Assembly (NCBI RefSeq): GCF_026020075.1
Contig: NZ_CP102772.1
Location: forward strand, 3,801,001 to 3,865,000
DNA length: 64,000 nt
Direction: 5' to 3'
Origin: Bosea sp. NBC_00550
GTDB lineage: Bacteria > Pseudomonadota > Alphaproteobacteria > Rhizobiales > Beijerinckiaceae
Both the position numbers and the translations under genes were made by a program. Below the pieces are notes generated by a model. That model saw only the letters and a list, made by a program, of their open reading frames with translations, did no database searches and had not been told where the DNA came from. Shown here piece after piece: positions 7,843-16,288 of the stretch (positions are counted from its first letter, which is position 1; every line of letters starts with the position of its first letter).

Positions 7843-10121
7843 GTCCGACCAAACGCATCGCCTTTATCGGCAATTCGCTGCCCCGCCGCTGCGGGATCGC
7901 GACCTTCACCACGGATCTGCAGCAGGCGATCGCGTCCTCCGATGTCGATACCTCCATCATCGCCATGAACGACCATGGTGATGGCTATGACTACCCGATC
8001 TCCGTGCATTGCCAGATCGCCGACGACCGGCTCGAGGACTATGCCCGCGCCGCCGACTTCCTGAATGAGGGCCGTTTCGACGTCGTCTCCCTCCAGCACG
8101 AGTTCGGCATCTTCGGCGGTGAGGCCGGCGGCCATATCATGACGCTGCTGTCGCGCCTGACGATGCCGGTCGTCACCACGCTCCATACCGTGCTGGCCGA
8201 GCCGACGCCGCTGCAGCGCAACGTGATGGAACGGGTCGTCGATGCCTCGGCGCGCGTCGTCGTCATGGCCGAGAAGGGCCGCGATCTGTTGCGCACCGTC
8301 TATCGGCTGCCGGCCGACAAGATCGAGGTGATCGCACACGGCATTCCCGAATTCGCTTTCGTCGAGCCCGATGAGGCGAAGAAGCGGCTGGGTTTCAGCG
8401 GCCACTCGGTCATCCTGACTTTCGGCCTGCTGTCGCCCAACAAGGGCATCGAGGTCATGATCGACGCGATGCCCTCGATCCTGAGGCGCCGTCCCGATGC
8501 GATCTATGTCGTTCTGGGTGCGACGCATCCCAATCTCGTCCGCGAGCGTGGCGAGGCCTATCGGGAGAGCCTGATGCGGCGCGTGCGCGAGCTGGGGGTC
8601 GAGGACCATGTCGTCTTCCTCGACCAGTTCGTCGATCAGGCGACGCTGCTCGGCTTCATCTCGATGTGCGATGTCTATGTCACGCCCTATCTCAACGAGG
8701 CGCAGATGACATCGGGCACGCTGGCCTACAGTTTCGGGCTCGGCAAGGCCGTGGTTTCGACGCCCTACTGGCATGCCAGGGAATTGCTCGCCGACGGGCG
8801 CGGCATCCTCGTGCCGTTCGGCGATCCCATCGCGATCGGCAACGAGATCGCCAGCCTGCTGACCGATGCTCCCCGGCGCCAGGCCATGAGGCTGCGCGCC
8901 TATGCGAGCAGCCGCTCGATGACCTGGGAGCGGACCGCGAAGCGTTATCTCGCCGCCTTCGAGACGGCCCGTCGGGGCCGCATGCTGAGCGTCATCGCGG
9001 GCGACGGCGAGCCGAGGCCTGTGCCGGCAATGACGGCACCGCCCAAGCTGCAGACCGGCCATCTCCTGAGCATGTGCGACGATACCGGGCTGTTCCAGCA
9101 CGCCGTCCATTCCGTGCCGGATCGTGCGCATGGCTATTGCGTCGACGACAATGCCCGTGCGCTGCTCCTCGCCAGTGTCTTGAACGGCACCGGCGAGCCG
9201 CCTCTGGCGGACGTGCTCACGGCGCGCTTCGCCTCCTTCGTCCAGCATGCCTGGAATCCCGATCGACGGCGCTTCCGCAACTTCATGAGCTTCGACAGGC
9301 GCTGGCTCGAGGATGCCGGCTCGGAAGACAGCCATGGGCGCACGCTCTGGGCGCTCGGTGTCTGCGCGCGTGACGACGCGAGCGTTTCGCGGCGGCGATG
9401 GGCCGCCGCCCTCTTCGCCGAAGCCTTGCCTGTCGTCGAGAGCTTCAGCTCGCCGCGCGCCTGGGCCTTCGCCCTGCTGGGCCTCGATGCTTACGGCACC
9501 ATCGCCGGTGGGTCGGCCATTGCCGTCTCTTCGTTGCGCACGCTGCTCGCCGACCGTCTGCTCGGCCTGATGGCGGCGGTCGAGACGCCGGACTGGGTCT
9601 GGTTCGAGGACGGGCTCTCCTATGACAATGCGCGCCTGCCGCAGGCCCTGATCGCGACGGGGATATCGATGAAGGTTCCAGCCTATGTCGAAGCCGGCCT
9701 GCGCTCGCTGCGCTGGCTCGCGCATCTCCAGACCACGCCGGCGGGCCTGTTCAGGCCGGTCGGCTCGGAGAGCTTCGGCGACAGGCGCAGCGCGCCGAAA
9801 GCGTTCGACCAGCAGCCGCTGGAAGCGACGGCGACGATTTCCGCATGCCTGGCGGCCTGGAGTGCCGATGGCGACCCGCAATGGCGCACCGAAGCAGCGC
9901 GCGCTTTCGCCTGGTTCCTGGGCGATAACGATCTCTCGGTACCGTTGGTCGACCTCGACACCGGCGCCTGCCGCGACGGGCTGCATCGCGATCGGCCGAA
10001 TGAGAACCGCGGCGGCGAATCCGTGGTATCCTATCTGCTCAGTCTCGCCGAGATTCGCCAGCTTGCCCGCATCAGCGGGGATCGCCCGAAACTGGCGCCG
10101 CTTCGGGTCTTGCACGCCTGA
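7839..10121 (+). CDS. GT4 glycosyltransferase fused to an alpha/alpha-barrel-like domain
   Basis: A 760-residue two-part protein. Residues 1 to about 390 form a GT-B retaining glycosyltransferase of family GT4: an N-terminal 'GNSLPRRCGIATFTTDL' loop, 'ADKIEVIAHGIPE', 'FGLLSPNKGIE' and a C-terminal 'TSGTLAYSFGLGKAVVSTPYWHARELL' that binds the nucleotide sugar. Residues about 400-755 are helix-rich with 'GYCVDDNARALL', 'SHGRTLWALG' and 'WFEDGLSYDNARLPQALI', resembling (alpha/alpha)6 glycosidase-like repeats. ATG 7839 follows GGAGG and overlaps the isomerase stop. Mannosyl transfer is inferred from manA and GH130 on either side. Confidence 0.88.
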   Translation: MSPTKRIAFIGNSLPRRCGIATFTTDLQQAIASSDVDTSIIAMNDHGDGYDYPISVHCQIADDRLEDYARAADFLNEGRFDVVSLQHEFGIFGGEAGGHIMTLLSRLTMPVVTTLHTVLAEPTPLQRNVMERVVDASARVVVMAEKGRDLLRTVYRLPADKIEVIAHGIPEFAFVEPDEAKKRLGFSGHSVILTFGLLSPNKGIEVMIDAMPSILRRRPDAIYVVLGATHPNLVRERGEAYRESLMRRVRELGVEDHVVFLDQFVDQATLLGFISMCDVYVTPYLNEAQMTSGTLAYSFGLGKAVVSTPYWHARELLADGRGILVPFGDPIAIGNEIASLLTDAPRRQAMRLRAYASSRSMTWERTAKRYLAAFETARRGRMLSVIAGDGEPRPVPAMTAPPKLQTGHLLSMCDDTGLFQHAVHSVPDRAHGYCVDDNARALLLASVLNGTGEPPLADVLTARFASFVQHAWNPDRRRFRNFMSFDRRWLEDAGSEDSHGRTLWALGVCARDDASVSRRRWAAALFAEALPVVESFSSPRAWAFALLGLDAYGTIAGGSAIAVSSLRTLLADRLLGLMAAVETPDWVWFEDGLSYDNARLPQALIATGISMKVPAYVEAGLRSLRWLAHLQTTPAGLFRPVGSESFGDRRSAPKAFDQQPLEATATISACLAAWSADGDPQWRTEAARAFAWFLGDNDLSVPLVDLDTGACRDGLHRDRPNENRGGESVVSYLLSLAEIRQLARISGDRPKLAPLRVLHA

Positions 10122-10159
10122 GCCTTCGGCGAACTTGCACAAACAGATCGGCGGACGTC

Positions 10160-11536
10160 TTGTCCCAGCCCACTTTTCTGAACAGGCAGGCCCTCTCCCT
10201 GCACCCCGACCCTTCAAGGGTCGTCGTGCGCCGGTTCGGCCCCGCGGCCGAGCCGCGGAATTTCAACGCCGCCGAGAAGGCCAAGGCGAACCATATCGTC
10301 GAGCGGGTGCTGTCGCTCGACCCGGCGGCGGCGGCAAGCCTGCTTGCCGAGGTGCTCGAGAATTTCAACGGTCGGCACCGCAACCTGCTGGAGAGGTTCG
10401 AGGCGCGGGCCGACGAAATGGAGGACGCCTTCGCCACGCATGGCGCCTTCACAGGGGTTCAGCGCCAGCTGGTCGGAGCCTATTTTCTGCATGAGTATTC
10501 GTTCGAGGCGGCAGCACTCTTCAATCCCAGCATCGTGCTGCATCCCGACCAGTCCGGCGCTCCCGCAGGGGGGTGCCGCTTCATCCTGAGCGTTCGTGCC
10601 GTTGGCGAGGGGCATATCTCGTCCCTGACCTTCCGCTCCGGATCGATCGCGGCCGATGGCGGCATCACCATCGACCCGACCTCGCGCCTGGCGACGATCG
10701 CCACCCTGCACAACCGCATGGCGCGCCTCGACGGCGAAGATGTCGAGGTCGTCTTCGCGGCCGATATCGACATCAGCGAACGCGTGATCTTTCCCGTGAC
10801 CGCGCCCCAGTCGAACGGCATCGAGGATGCGCGCTTCGTCGCATGCGAGGAGGACGGCGAGACCGTCTACCGCGCCACCTATACCGCCTATGACGGCAGG
10901 GCGATCCGCTCGGAGCTGATCGAGACGCGTGACTTCCTGTCGTTCCGGCTGTCGCCGCTGCGGGGCTCCGCCGCCGTGAACAAGGGCATGGCGCTGTTTC
11001 CGCGCAAGCTCGACGGCCGTTACGCCATGATCGCGAGACAGGACAATGAGAACCTCTACCTGATCTATTCGGACGATCTCCTCCTCTGGAACGGCGGGGT
11101 CGAGATCCTGACGCCGCGATTTCCGTGGGAGTTCGTTCAAATCGGCACCTGCGGCTCCCCGATCGAACTTGACGAGGGCTGGCTGCTGCTGACCCACGGC
11201 GTCGGAGCGGTGCGGAAATACACGATCGGCGCCGTTCTGCTCGACAAGGCGGACCCGTCGAAGGTGCTGGCTCGCCTGCGCGAGCCTTTCGTCCAGCCCG
11301 AGCCCTCGGAACGGGAAGGCTATGTTCCCAACGTCGTCTACACCTGCGGCGCGATGCGCCACGGCGATATGATCGTCCTGCCCTATGCGGTCTCGGACAG
11401 CTTCTGCCATTTCGCCACGGTGAGGATCGCCGCGCTGCTGGACGCGATGGAGATTTCCGATGCACCCTTGGGTGCCCGCGACCAAGACGAGCGGCTTCCC
11501 GCCGGGGAGCCCATCTTCGAAAGGGAAAAATCATGA
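10160..11536 (+). CDS. GH130 family mannoside phosphorylase/hydrolase
   Basis: A 458-residue five-bladed propeller enzyme of family GH130, whose members split beta-mannosides, usually with phosphate. The motif 'SNGIEDAR' (218-225) carries the proposed catalytic acid Asp223. Phosphate-contact stretches such as 'ARQDNENLYLI', 'GTCGSPIEL', 'THGVGAVRKY' and 'GYVPNVVY' are present. The TTG start at 10160 is the only one giving the family N terminus, but TTG is rare, so the start is less sure. It lies 38 bases after the glycosyltransferase, suggesting one builds and the other recycles a mannose polymer or oligomer. The product linkage is not visible from sequence. Confidence 0.88.
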   Translation: MSQPTFLNRQALSLHPDPSRVVVRRFGPAAEPRNFNAAEKAKANHIVERVLSLDPAAAASLLAEVLENFNGRHRNLLERFEARADEMEDAFATHGAFTGVQRQLVGAYFLHEYSFEAAALFNPSIVLHPDQSGAPAGGCRFILSVRAVGEGHISSLTFRSGSIAADGGITIDPTSRLATIATLHNRMARLDGEDVEVVFAADIDISERVIFPVTAPQSNGIEDARFVACEEDGETVYRATYTAYDGRAIRSELIETRDFLSFRLSPLRGSAAVNKGMALFPRKLDGRYAMIARQDNENLYLIYSDDLLLWNGGVEILTPRFPWEFVQIGTCGSPIELDEGWLLLTHGVGAVRKYTIGAVLLDKADPSKVLARLREPFVQPEPSEREGYVPNVVYTCGAMRHGDMIVLPYAVSDSFCHFATVRIAALLDAMEISDAPLGARDQDERLPAGEPIFEREKS

Positions 11537-11766
11537 CCGAACAACCCATCAAGGTCGGCGATATCGTCCGCCTTTCATTCGGCTTCGCCGACCGGTCCGG
11601 AACGGGCGAATATGAGATCGTTCGCTTGATGCCTGTGCAGCAAAGCGGCGAGCGTCAGTACCGGGTCCGCGGCGCCGACGGTCGCGAGCGAGCGATCGAG
11701 CACAACCAGATCGTGGTTTCGAAATCGGCGGCGGCCGACTCCCCGCAGCAGCCGCAGCTACTGTGA
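11533..11766 (+). CDS. Small conserved protein, SH3-like barrel
   Basis: A 77-residue protein whose start overlaps the GH130 stop by 4 bases, so it is part of that operon. The pattern 'VGDIVRLSFGFADRSGTGEYEIVRLMP' followed by 'QYRVRGADGRERAIEHNQIV' looks like a small beta barrel of the SH3 type. Such proteins occur as short rhizobial hypotheticals. No enzyme motif is seen; the C terminus is Ser/Gln/Pro-rich and probably disordered. Confidence 0.8.
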   Translation: MTEQPIKVGDIVRLSFGFADRSGTGEYEIVRLMPVQQSGERQYRVRGADGRERAIEHNQIVVSKSAAADSPQQPQLL

Positions 11767-11799
11767 CGGCTCGGGGAGCCGCCAATCAGGAGAAAGCAG

Positions 11800-12018
11800 A
11801 TGACCGCACATTCCAAATCGCGCACGCAGGCTGAAGCCGCGTTCCTCAAGACGCAAACCCAATCTTTGTCGCGGAATCGCATCCTGTCGGAAGTCGAAAG
11901 CGTCAATCAGACCCGCGACGCCAATACCGCCCGGCTGAAGGAACAAAGGCTGTGCAAGGAGGCTCTCGACCGCGCCGCGGCTCCGCCCGAGGCGAAGGCC
12001 GGCAAGACCTCGAAGTGA
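11800..12018 (+). CDS. Small helical protein of unknown function
   Basis: A 72-residue, highly charged and almost wholly helical protein ('EAAFLKTQTQSLSRNRILSE', then 'NTARLKEQRLCKEA') ending in a Lys/Ala tail. AGGAGA lies 8 bases before the ATG. It shares direction and close spacing with the genes around it. Similar short helical proteins are annotated as hypothetical in rhizobia. A coiled-coil or regulator-binding role is possible but unproven. Confidence 0.75.
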   Translation: MTAHSKSRTQAEAAFLKTQTQSLSRNRILSEVESVNQTRDANTARLKEQRLCKEALDRAAAPPEAKAGKTSK

Positions 12019-12065
12019 GCCCAAAAAAGCCGACGCTTGCGAGCTGCTAACCGAAGGAATCTGCC

Positions 12066-12329
12066 TTGGACATCGACGTGACTTCAAAACCGGACGAGGC
12101 AGCCTGGCTGCTGACCGACCTGCTCGGCCGGGAGATGGGGCGTGTAGTGGAAGAGACCTCCGGCGTGTTTCGGATTCGTCCCGCCGGTCATGCGATGCAG
12201 ACGATGGCGACCATGAAGCTCGAACCCTACCGGACACTCGACGAGGCGCTTGCCGAGATCGAACGCTTCACCCGCGGAACCTGCAGGCGGGCGCAGCCTT
12301 CCCAGAGTGACGAGGAAACGGCATCGTGA
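12066..12329 (+). CDS. Small conserved protein of unknown function
   Basis: An 87-residue soluble protein started by TTG 12066 with 'GAAGGAA' upstream. It contains 'WLLTDLLGREMGRVVEE' and 'YRTLDEALAEIERFTRG', the second resembling the helix that ends many small DUF proteins binding nucleotides or partner proteins. It is the last gene of the forward run that begins at manA, 48 bases after the preceding small gene. No known catalytic residues were found. Confidence 0.72.
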   Translation: MDIDVTSKPDEAAWLLTDLLGREMGRVVEETSGVFRIRPAGHAMQTMATMKLEPYRTLDEALAEIERFTRGTCRRAQPSQSDEETAS

Positions 12330-12373
12330 TGAGCCGCCTCGCCTCCGTCGCCGCCAAGGATCGAGGCTGAGCC

Positions 12374-12646
12374 TTATGTCGGCCGCTTGCCGCGCCGCTT
12401 GTCCGGCGTACCTGCGGGCACATCGATGAGCTTCGCCTTCCGTGAAGCCTTGGTGTCGTCGGAGATCGGCAGGTCGGAGAGTGCTTCGTCGATATGCCGC
12501 CCCGCAACGGCGCGCGCCTTCAGCTGCTGGTTCTTGCGCACGACATTCTTGCGGGAATCGACGGGAAGAGACCGGTCCATGTCATGAACGGGCGCAGGGG
12601 CTGCGCTCCGGATTGGGTCGTCCTGTGATTTGATCGGATTCGTCAT
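12374..12646 (-). CDS. Small basic hypothetical protein
   Basis: A 90-residue, Lys/Arg-rich protein read from ATG 12646 (an in-frame ATG at 12655 is also possible). The composition is charged and low in hydrophobics, with 'NVVRKNQQLKARAVAGRHIDEALSDLP' as the most protein-like stretch, and it is probably partly disordered. No good ribosome binding site is visible. It converges on the gene ending at 12329. It may be real because its codon third positions are GC-rich and it is not opposite another gene, but this is the weakest coding call in the region. Confidence 0.5.
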   Translation of the reverse strand: MTNPIKSQDDPIRSAAPAPVHDMDRSLPVDSRKNVVRKNQQLKARAVAGRHIDEALSDLPISDDTKASRKAKLIDVPAGTPDKRRGKRPT

Positions 12647-12796
12647 GAACGGCAAACGACCCGCAGCATCGTTTGTTCCCGTCGATGCCCGTTCCCGAGC
12701 ATCGCGTTAAGGCTGGATCGTTGACCGGCCTTCAGTCCTTGCCGGGGCGGACGCCGCCGAATCCGCGGACCCCGCCCCGAAGTCGCCGACGTTTTC

Positions 12797-13900
12797 TCAG
12801 GCCTCGAGGAAAAAGCGGATCATCTCCCGCGAGGCGTCGGGGCCCGTCGCATCCGCATAGCTTCCCAGACGGTCGCCTCCCGACCAGGCATGGCCGCCGC
12901 CCTTGATGAGCCAATGCTCGGCAATCGCCGGCCGATCGCCGTTTCCGAGCAGCGTCCGGGTCACGCCTTTGCCATTGATCACTGCATCGGTCTGAAATTC
13001 CGCCGGTTCGCCATGGGCGGAGCGCGTGAGATCGAACACCTGTTTGCCGTTCGACGGATGGACCGTGGCATCGGCAGCCCCGTGGAAAACGATCTTTCTG
13101 ATCGGCGAACCACCTTTCACCGCTGCTTTCGCAGTCCCTTTCATCGCGGCAAATGCAGACATGACATCGCAAGCCGCGCCATGAGGCAGGCCGGAATGGA
13201 TACCCGCTGCGGAAAAGACGTCGGGATAGGCCGATGACAGGATGTCGGCCATGGCACCGCCCGCCGACAGGCCGGCAACGAAGATGCGCCTGCGATCGAT
13301 CTTGAACTCTGAAGCCAGTTCCTGAGCAAGCCCGGCCAGCACGGCCGGCTCGCCGGCGCCGCGCTGCTGATGTCGGGTGTCGAACCAGTTCCAGCAGCCT
13401 TGGGCGTTGGCCGATTTCGGCTGCAAGGGATAGGCGACGATCAGGCCGAATTCGTCGGCCAATGCGTTCATCCGGGTCCCGCGCGCGAAATCGTCGGGAT
13501 CTTGCGTGCAGCCATGCAGCATCAGGACCAGCGCGAGCTCCCGGCCGGCATGATCGGCGGGCATGTAGAGCTTGTATGCCACCGAGCCTGCCGCCGATTG
13601 GAAGCGGCGCGCGCGAAAGTTCTCACTGTCCCCGGCTCCTTCAGCGGCCGCTGGGCCATGGCTGGGGGTGTGAACGAAGCTCGGCCGCTCATGGCGAAGC
13701 TTCTGCAGGACCGCCCTGAGACCCCGCGCCGGAGGCGCTTCGAGGCCGGCTCTGCCCTGGCCGCCGCTATCCGGATCTGCTCCCCGCAGAGGCTGCTGTC
13801 CGGCAAGAGCGCGCTGGACCGCAGCCGTTGCGCCCGCCACATCGGCTGTTCGCAGGCGGCTCATGGCTTCGCCGATGGCGGCGTGAAAGCGCGGGTTCAT
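12797..13900 (-). CDS. PHB depolymerase family esterase
   Basis: Alpha/beta-hydrolase of 367 residues in the Esterase_PHB/LpqC family, which cleaves esters such as polyhydroxybutyrate or feruloyl esters. The nucleophile is Ser212 in 'GLSAGG'; the acid lies in 'HGAADATV' and the base in 'GGGHAWSGG'. The oxyanion loop is 'MLHGCTQDPDDFA'. There is no signal peptide, so it acts inside the cell or leaves by another route. ATG 13900 has AAAGGA upstream; the ATG at 13921 overlaps the CopG stop but has no site. It is transcribed after the CopG regulator, which probably controls it. Confidence 0.9.
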   Translation of the reverse strand: MNPRFHAAIGEAMSRLRTADVAGATAAVQRALAGQQPLRGADPDSGGQGRAGLEAPPARGLRAVLQKLRHERPSFVHTPSHGPAAAEGAGDSENFRARRFQSAAGSVAYKLYMPADHAGRELALVLMLHGCTQDPDDFARGTRMNALADEFGLIVAYPLQPKSANAQGCWNWFDTRHQQRGAGEPAVLAGLAQELASEFKIDRRRIFVAGLSAGGAMADILSSAYPDVFSAAGIHSGLPHGAACDVMSAFAAMKGTAKAAVKGGSPIRKIVFHGAADATVHPSNGKQVFDLTRSAHGEPAEFQTDAVINGKGVTRTLLGNGDRPAIAEHWLIKGGGHAWSGGDRLGSYADATGPDASREMIRFFLEA

Positions 13901-13917
13901 GGCTGATGTCCTTTGGG

Positions 13918-14310
13918 TCATGTCAGGCGGTCGGCCAGGGCGGCCTTGATGTCGGGGGATGCGTGCAAGGCACCGAGGACCGTGAGGGATGCGATGGCTG
14001 TCCTCGCCAGTTCCGGCGAGACGTCGTTGTCGATCACGGCCAGGCCGAGGACCCGGATTTCGAGTTGTTCACCGGCGGCCACCACCGCCTCCAGGTCCCG
14101 CCGCGTGAATGTCCGAAGTCCCAATTCGAGCGCCAATCGTGTCGTCGCCTTGGCCGCGATCTCCGAATGGGACGAAAGCTGGTTGCGGATTGCGGTGCGA
14201 ATGAAGTCCGACCGGTTGGAATAGAAGCCGTCCCTGACCAGCAGGTCGATGCGGCCGAGGTCCACGAAGCCGAGATTCAGCGTCAGCTTTTCGCTATCGG
14301 GCGCTTTCAT
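13918..14310 (-). CDS. CopG/ribbon-helix-helix transcriptional regulator
   Basis: A 130-residue regulator with an N-terminal ribbon-helix-helix: 'KLTLNLGFVDLGRIDLLVRDGFYSNRSDFIRTAIRNQL' spells the beta strand, two helices and Gly/Asn turn. A C-terminal domain of about 85 residues could bind a partner or ligand. ATG 14310 was chosen; ATG 14322 would add four residues and start inside the upstream palindrome. It is the first gene before the esterase, with a stop overlapping an ATG of that gene. The perfect inverted repeat at its start is likely its own operator. Confidence 0.85.
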   Translation of the reverse strand: MKAPDSEKLTLNLGFVDLGRIDLLVRDGFYSNRSDFIRTAIRNQLSSHSEIAAKATTRLALELGLRTFTRRDLEAVVAAGEQLEIRVLGLAVIDNDVSPELARTAIASLTVLGALHASPDIKAALADRLT

Positions 14311-14316
14311 AATCAC

Positions 14317-14350
14317 ATCCATATACCATCCGGGTGGATGGTATATGGAT
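14317..14350. promoter_or_regulatory. Perfect 15-bp-arm palindrome, probable CopG operator
   Basis: Arms at 14317-14331 and 14336-14350 are exact reverse complements around a 4-base GGGT spacer. The arms contain CATATACC/GGTATATG. It lies directly upstream of, or across, the CopG start codon, so binding would block both promoter and ribosome entry. Dimeric ribbon-helix-helix proteins bind such paired sites. The link to this regulator is inference from position. Confidence 0.7.
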
Positions 14351-14460
14351 TGCGCAGGCCGCATATCAAGAGGGTCGATCGACGGTTCTTAAACCGGCTG
14401 CGCGGCCAAGATCGGTCTTGGCTGACTGGGAATTGGATATCGCGCGGCCTCAGGACACGC

Positions 14461-14490
14461 GAAAAACCCCCGCACCAAACTCCGGTTTGG
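14461..14490 (-). terminator. Terminator after sitD
   Basis: Read on the minus strand, CCAAAC and GTTTGG (14490-14475) form a short hairpin. It is followed, after TGCGGGGG, by a run of five Ts. It lies about 110 bases beyond the sitD stop and is probably where the sit transcript ends. Confidence 0.45.
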
Positions 14491-14600
14491 GTCAGGTAGC
14501 GTGCCCACGATCGGTCTTGGCAACCGAGCGTTACGAGGTGTTCGCGCCATCGCTCTTGAGAGAAGGCTCCATCGGCGTCCGCGGAGCCTTGTCCCAGAGC

Positions 14601-15434
14601 TTACGCCATAACCCGAGCCGTCCTTCGGCTCGCATGGATGAACGCCACGACGAAAGCGATGGAAAGCAGAAGCACGATGGTCGGTGCCGGGGCGCTGTCG
14701 ATGAAGAAGGACAGGTAGACGCCGAGGAACGAGCCGGCCACGGCGATGGCTACGGACAGGAGCAGCATGGTGCTGAATTGCCGGGTCAGCAGGAAGGCGA
14801 TGGCACCCGGCGCGATCAGCATGGCGATAGCCATGATGATGCCGACGGCCTGCAGGGCGCCGACGATGGTCAGGGAGATCAGGCTGAGCAGGCCATAGTG
14901 CAACAGGTTCACCCGCAGGCCGACGGCCCGCGCCTGCGCGGGATCGAAGGCATGCAGGAGAAAGTCCTTCCATTTGACGCCGATGACGGCGGCCGTGAGC
15001 GCGGCGATCAGCGCGGCCTGGCCGATATCGGCCCAGGAGACGCCAAGCATGTCGCCGAACAGGATGTGGTCGAGATGCACATCGGACCGGATCTTGACGT
15101 AGAGAACCAGCCCGAAGCCAAACATGCCGGAGAACACGATGCCCATCACCGTGTCCTGCTTGATGCGGCTGTTCTCCTTCAGGAAGCCGGTGGCGATGGC
15201 GCAGAACATGCCGGCGACGAAGGCGCCGATCGCGTAGGGAAACCCGACGATATAGGCGATGACCACGCCCGGAAACACGGCGTGCGAGATCGCGTCGCCC
15301 ATCAGCGACCAGCCCTTGAGGACGAGGAAGCAGGAGAGCAGGGCCATCGGGATCGCCACCAGCACCGAGATGATCAGGGCATTGATCATGAACTCGAACT
15401 GGAAGGGGGCCAGAAGCGTGTCGAGGAAGCTCAT
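14601..15434 (-). CDS. sitD: Manganese/iron ABC transporter permease SitD
   Basis: ABC-3 family membrane subunit of 277 residues with about eight hydrophobic segments. It forms the pore with SitC. Family motifs include 'MGDAISHAVFPGVVIAY' in the first cytoplasmic region and 'AQARAVGLRV' in the ATPase-contact loop. It starts in an ATGA overlap with the sitC stop, so the two are translationally coupled. It is the last gene of a sitABCD operon reading leftwards from 18098. The two permeases share the 'KGWSL.GDA.SHA' segment, as expected for duplicated subunits. Confidence 0.92.
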   Translation of the reverse strand: MSFLDTLLAPFQFEFMINALIISVLVAIPMALLSCFLVLKGWSLMGDAISHAVFPGVVIAYIVGFPYAIGAFVAGMFCAIATGFLKENSRIKQDTVMGIVFSGMFGFGLVLYVKIRSDVHLDHILFGDMLGVSWADIGQAALIAALTAAVIGVKWKDFLLHAFDPAQARAVGLRVNLLHYGLLSLISLTIVGALQAVGIIMAIAMLIAPGAIAFLLTRQFSTMLLLSVAIAVAGSFLGVYLSFFIDSAPAPTIVLLLSIAFVVAFIHASRRTARVMA

Positions 15435-16288
15435 GGCCCTACCTCCAGCGCCTGCGCGGCGCGGCGGCGGGCCGCCAGCATTCCGTGCTTGGGGGCGAAC
15501 AGGAATGCGATCAGGAAGACCAGCGTCTGCAGGCAAACGATGATGCCGCCGGTTGCACCGTCGAGGAAATAGCTCGCATAGGCGCCGGTGAAGCTGGTGG
15601 TCGCGCCGATCGCCACGGCGATAGCGAGCAGCCGCGGAAAACGATCCGTCAGCAAATAGGCGGTCGCCCCGGGCGTGACGACCATGCAGATGACGAGGAA
15701 GGCGCCGACCGTCTGGAGCGCCGCCACCGTCGAGGCCGACAGGAGCGTGAAGAACATCACCTTGAGCGCGGTCGGGTTGAGGCCGATCGAGCGCGCATGG
15801 CTCTCGTCGAAGAAGACCACCATCAGGTCCTTCCATTTGACCAAGAGGACCGCGAGCGAGACGAAGCCGATGATGGCGAGCTGGATCGTGTCGCCCGGCG
15901 TGATCGCCAGGATATTGCCGAGAACGATGGTCTGGATGTTCACCGAGGTCGGCGAGATCGAGACCATGAACAGGCCTAGCCCGAAGAAGCCCGAGAAGAT
16001 CAGCCCGATGATCGCGTCTTCCTTCAGCTTGGTGCGCTGATTGAGGAAGAGCATCGCGGCGGCGGCCAGCCCGCCCGAGAAGAAGGCGCCGATCGAGAAG
16101 GGCAGGCCCAGCATGTAGGCGCCGGCAACACCGGGAACGATCGCGTGAGACAGCGCATCGCCGATCAGCGACCAGCCCTTGAGCATGAGATAGCAGGACA
16201 GGAACGCGCAGACGCCGCCGACGAGGGCGGAGACCCACATGGCGGTCAGCATGTAGTCATAGGTGAAGGGCTCGATCAGGCCGGCCAT
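15431..16288 (-). CDS. sitC: Manganese/iron ABC transporter permease SitC
   Basis: ABC-3 family permease of 285 residues, paired with SitD in the inner membrane to carry Mn(II) and possibly Fe(II). '[19 protein letters not shown]' and the contact loop '[16 protein letters not shown]' are family hallmarks, and about eight to nine membrane helices are visible. It overlaps sitB upstream by 13 bases and sitD downstream by 4, so the operon is tightly coupled. The C terminus ends in an Arg/Ala-rich cytoplasmic tail. Confidence 0.93.
   Translation of the reverse strand: MAGLIEPFTYDYMLTAMWVSALVGGVCAFLSCYLMLKGWSLIGDALSHAIVPGVAGAYMLGLPFSIGAFFSGGLAAAAMLFLNQRTKLKEDAIIGLIFSGFFGLGLFMVSISPTSVNIQTIVLGNILAITPGDTIQLAIIGFVSLAVLLVKWKDLMVVFFDESHARSIGLNPTALKVMFFTLLSASTVAALQTVGAFLVICMVVTPGATAYLLTDRFPRLLAIAVAIGATTSFTGAYASYFLDGATGGIIVCLQTLVFLIAFLFAPKHGMLAARRRAAQALEVGP

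Noticed and set aside
7695..10217. 840-codon minus-strand open frame
   Set aside because: Lies opposite the glycosyltransferase; its His/Arg/Glu-rich composition is the reverse-strand shadow of GC-rich coding sequence and matches nothing.
14410..14521. Direct repeat of 13 bases (GATCGGTCTTGGC at 14410-14422 and 14509-14521)
   Set aside because: Short, not flanking any element and without a gene between; not enough to call an insertion footprint.
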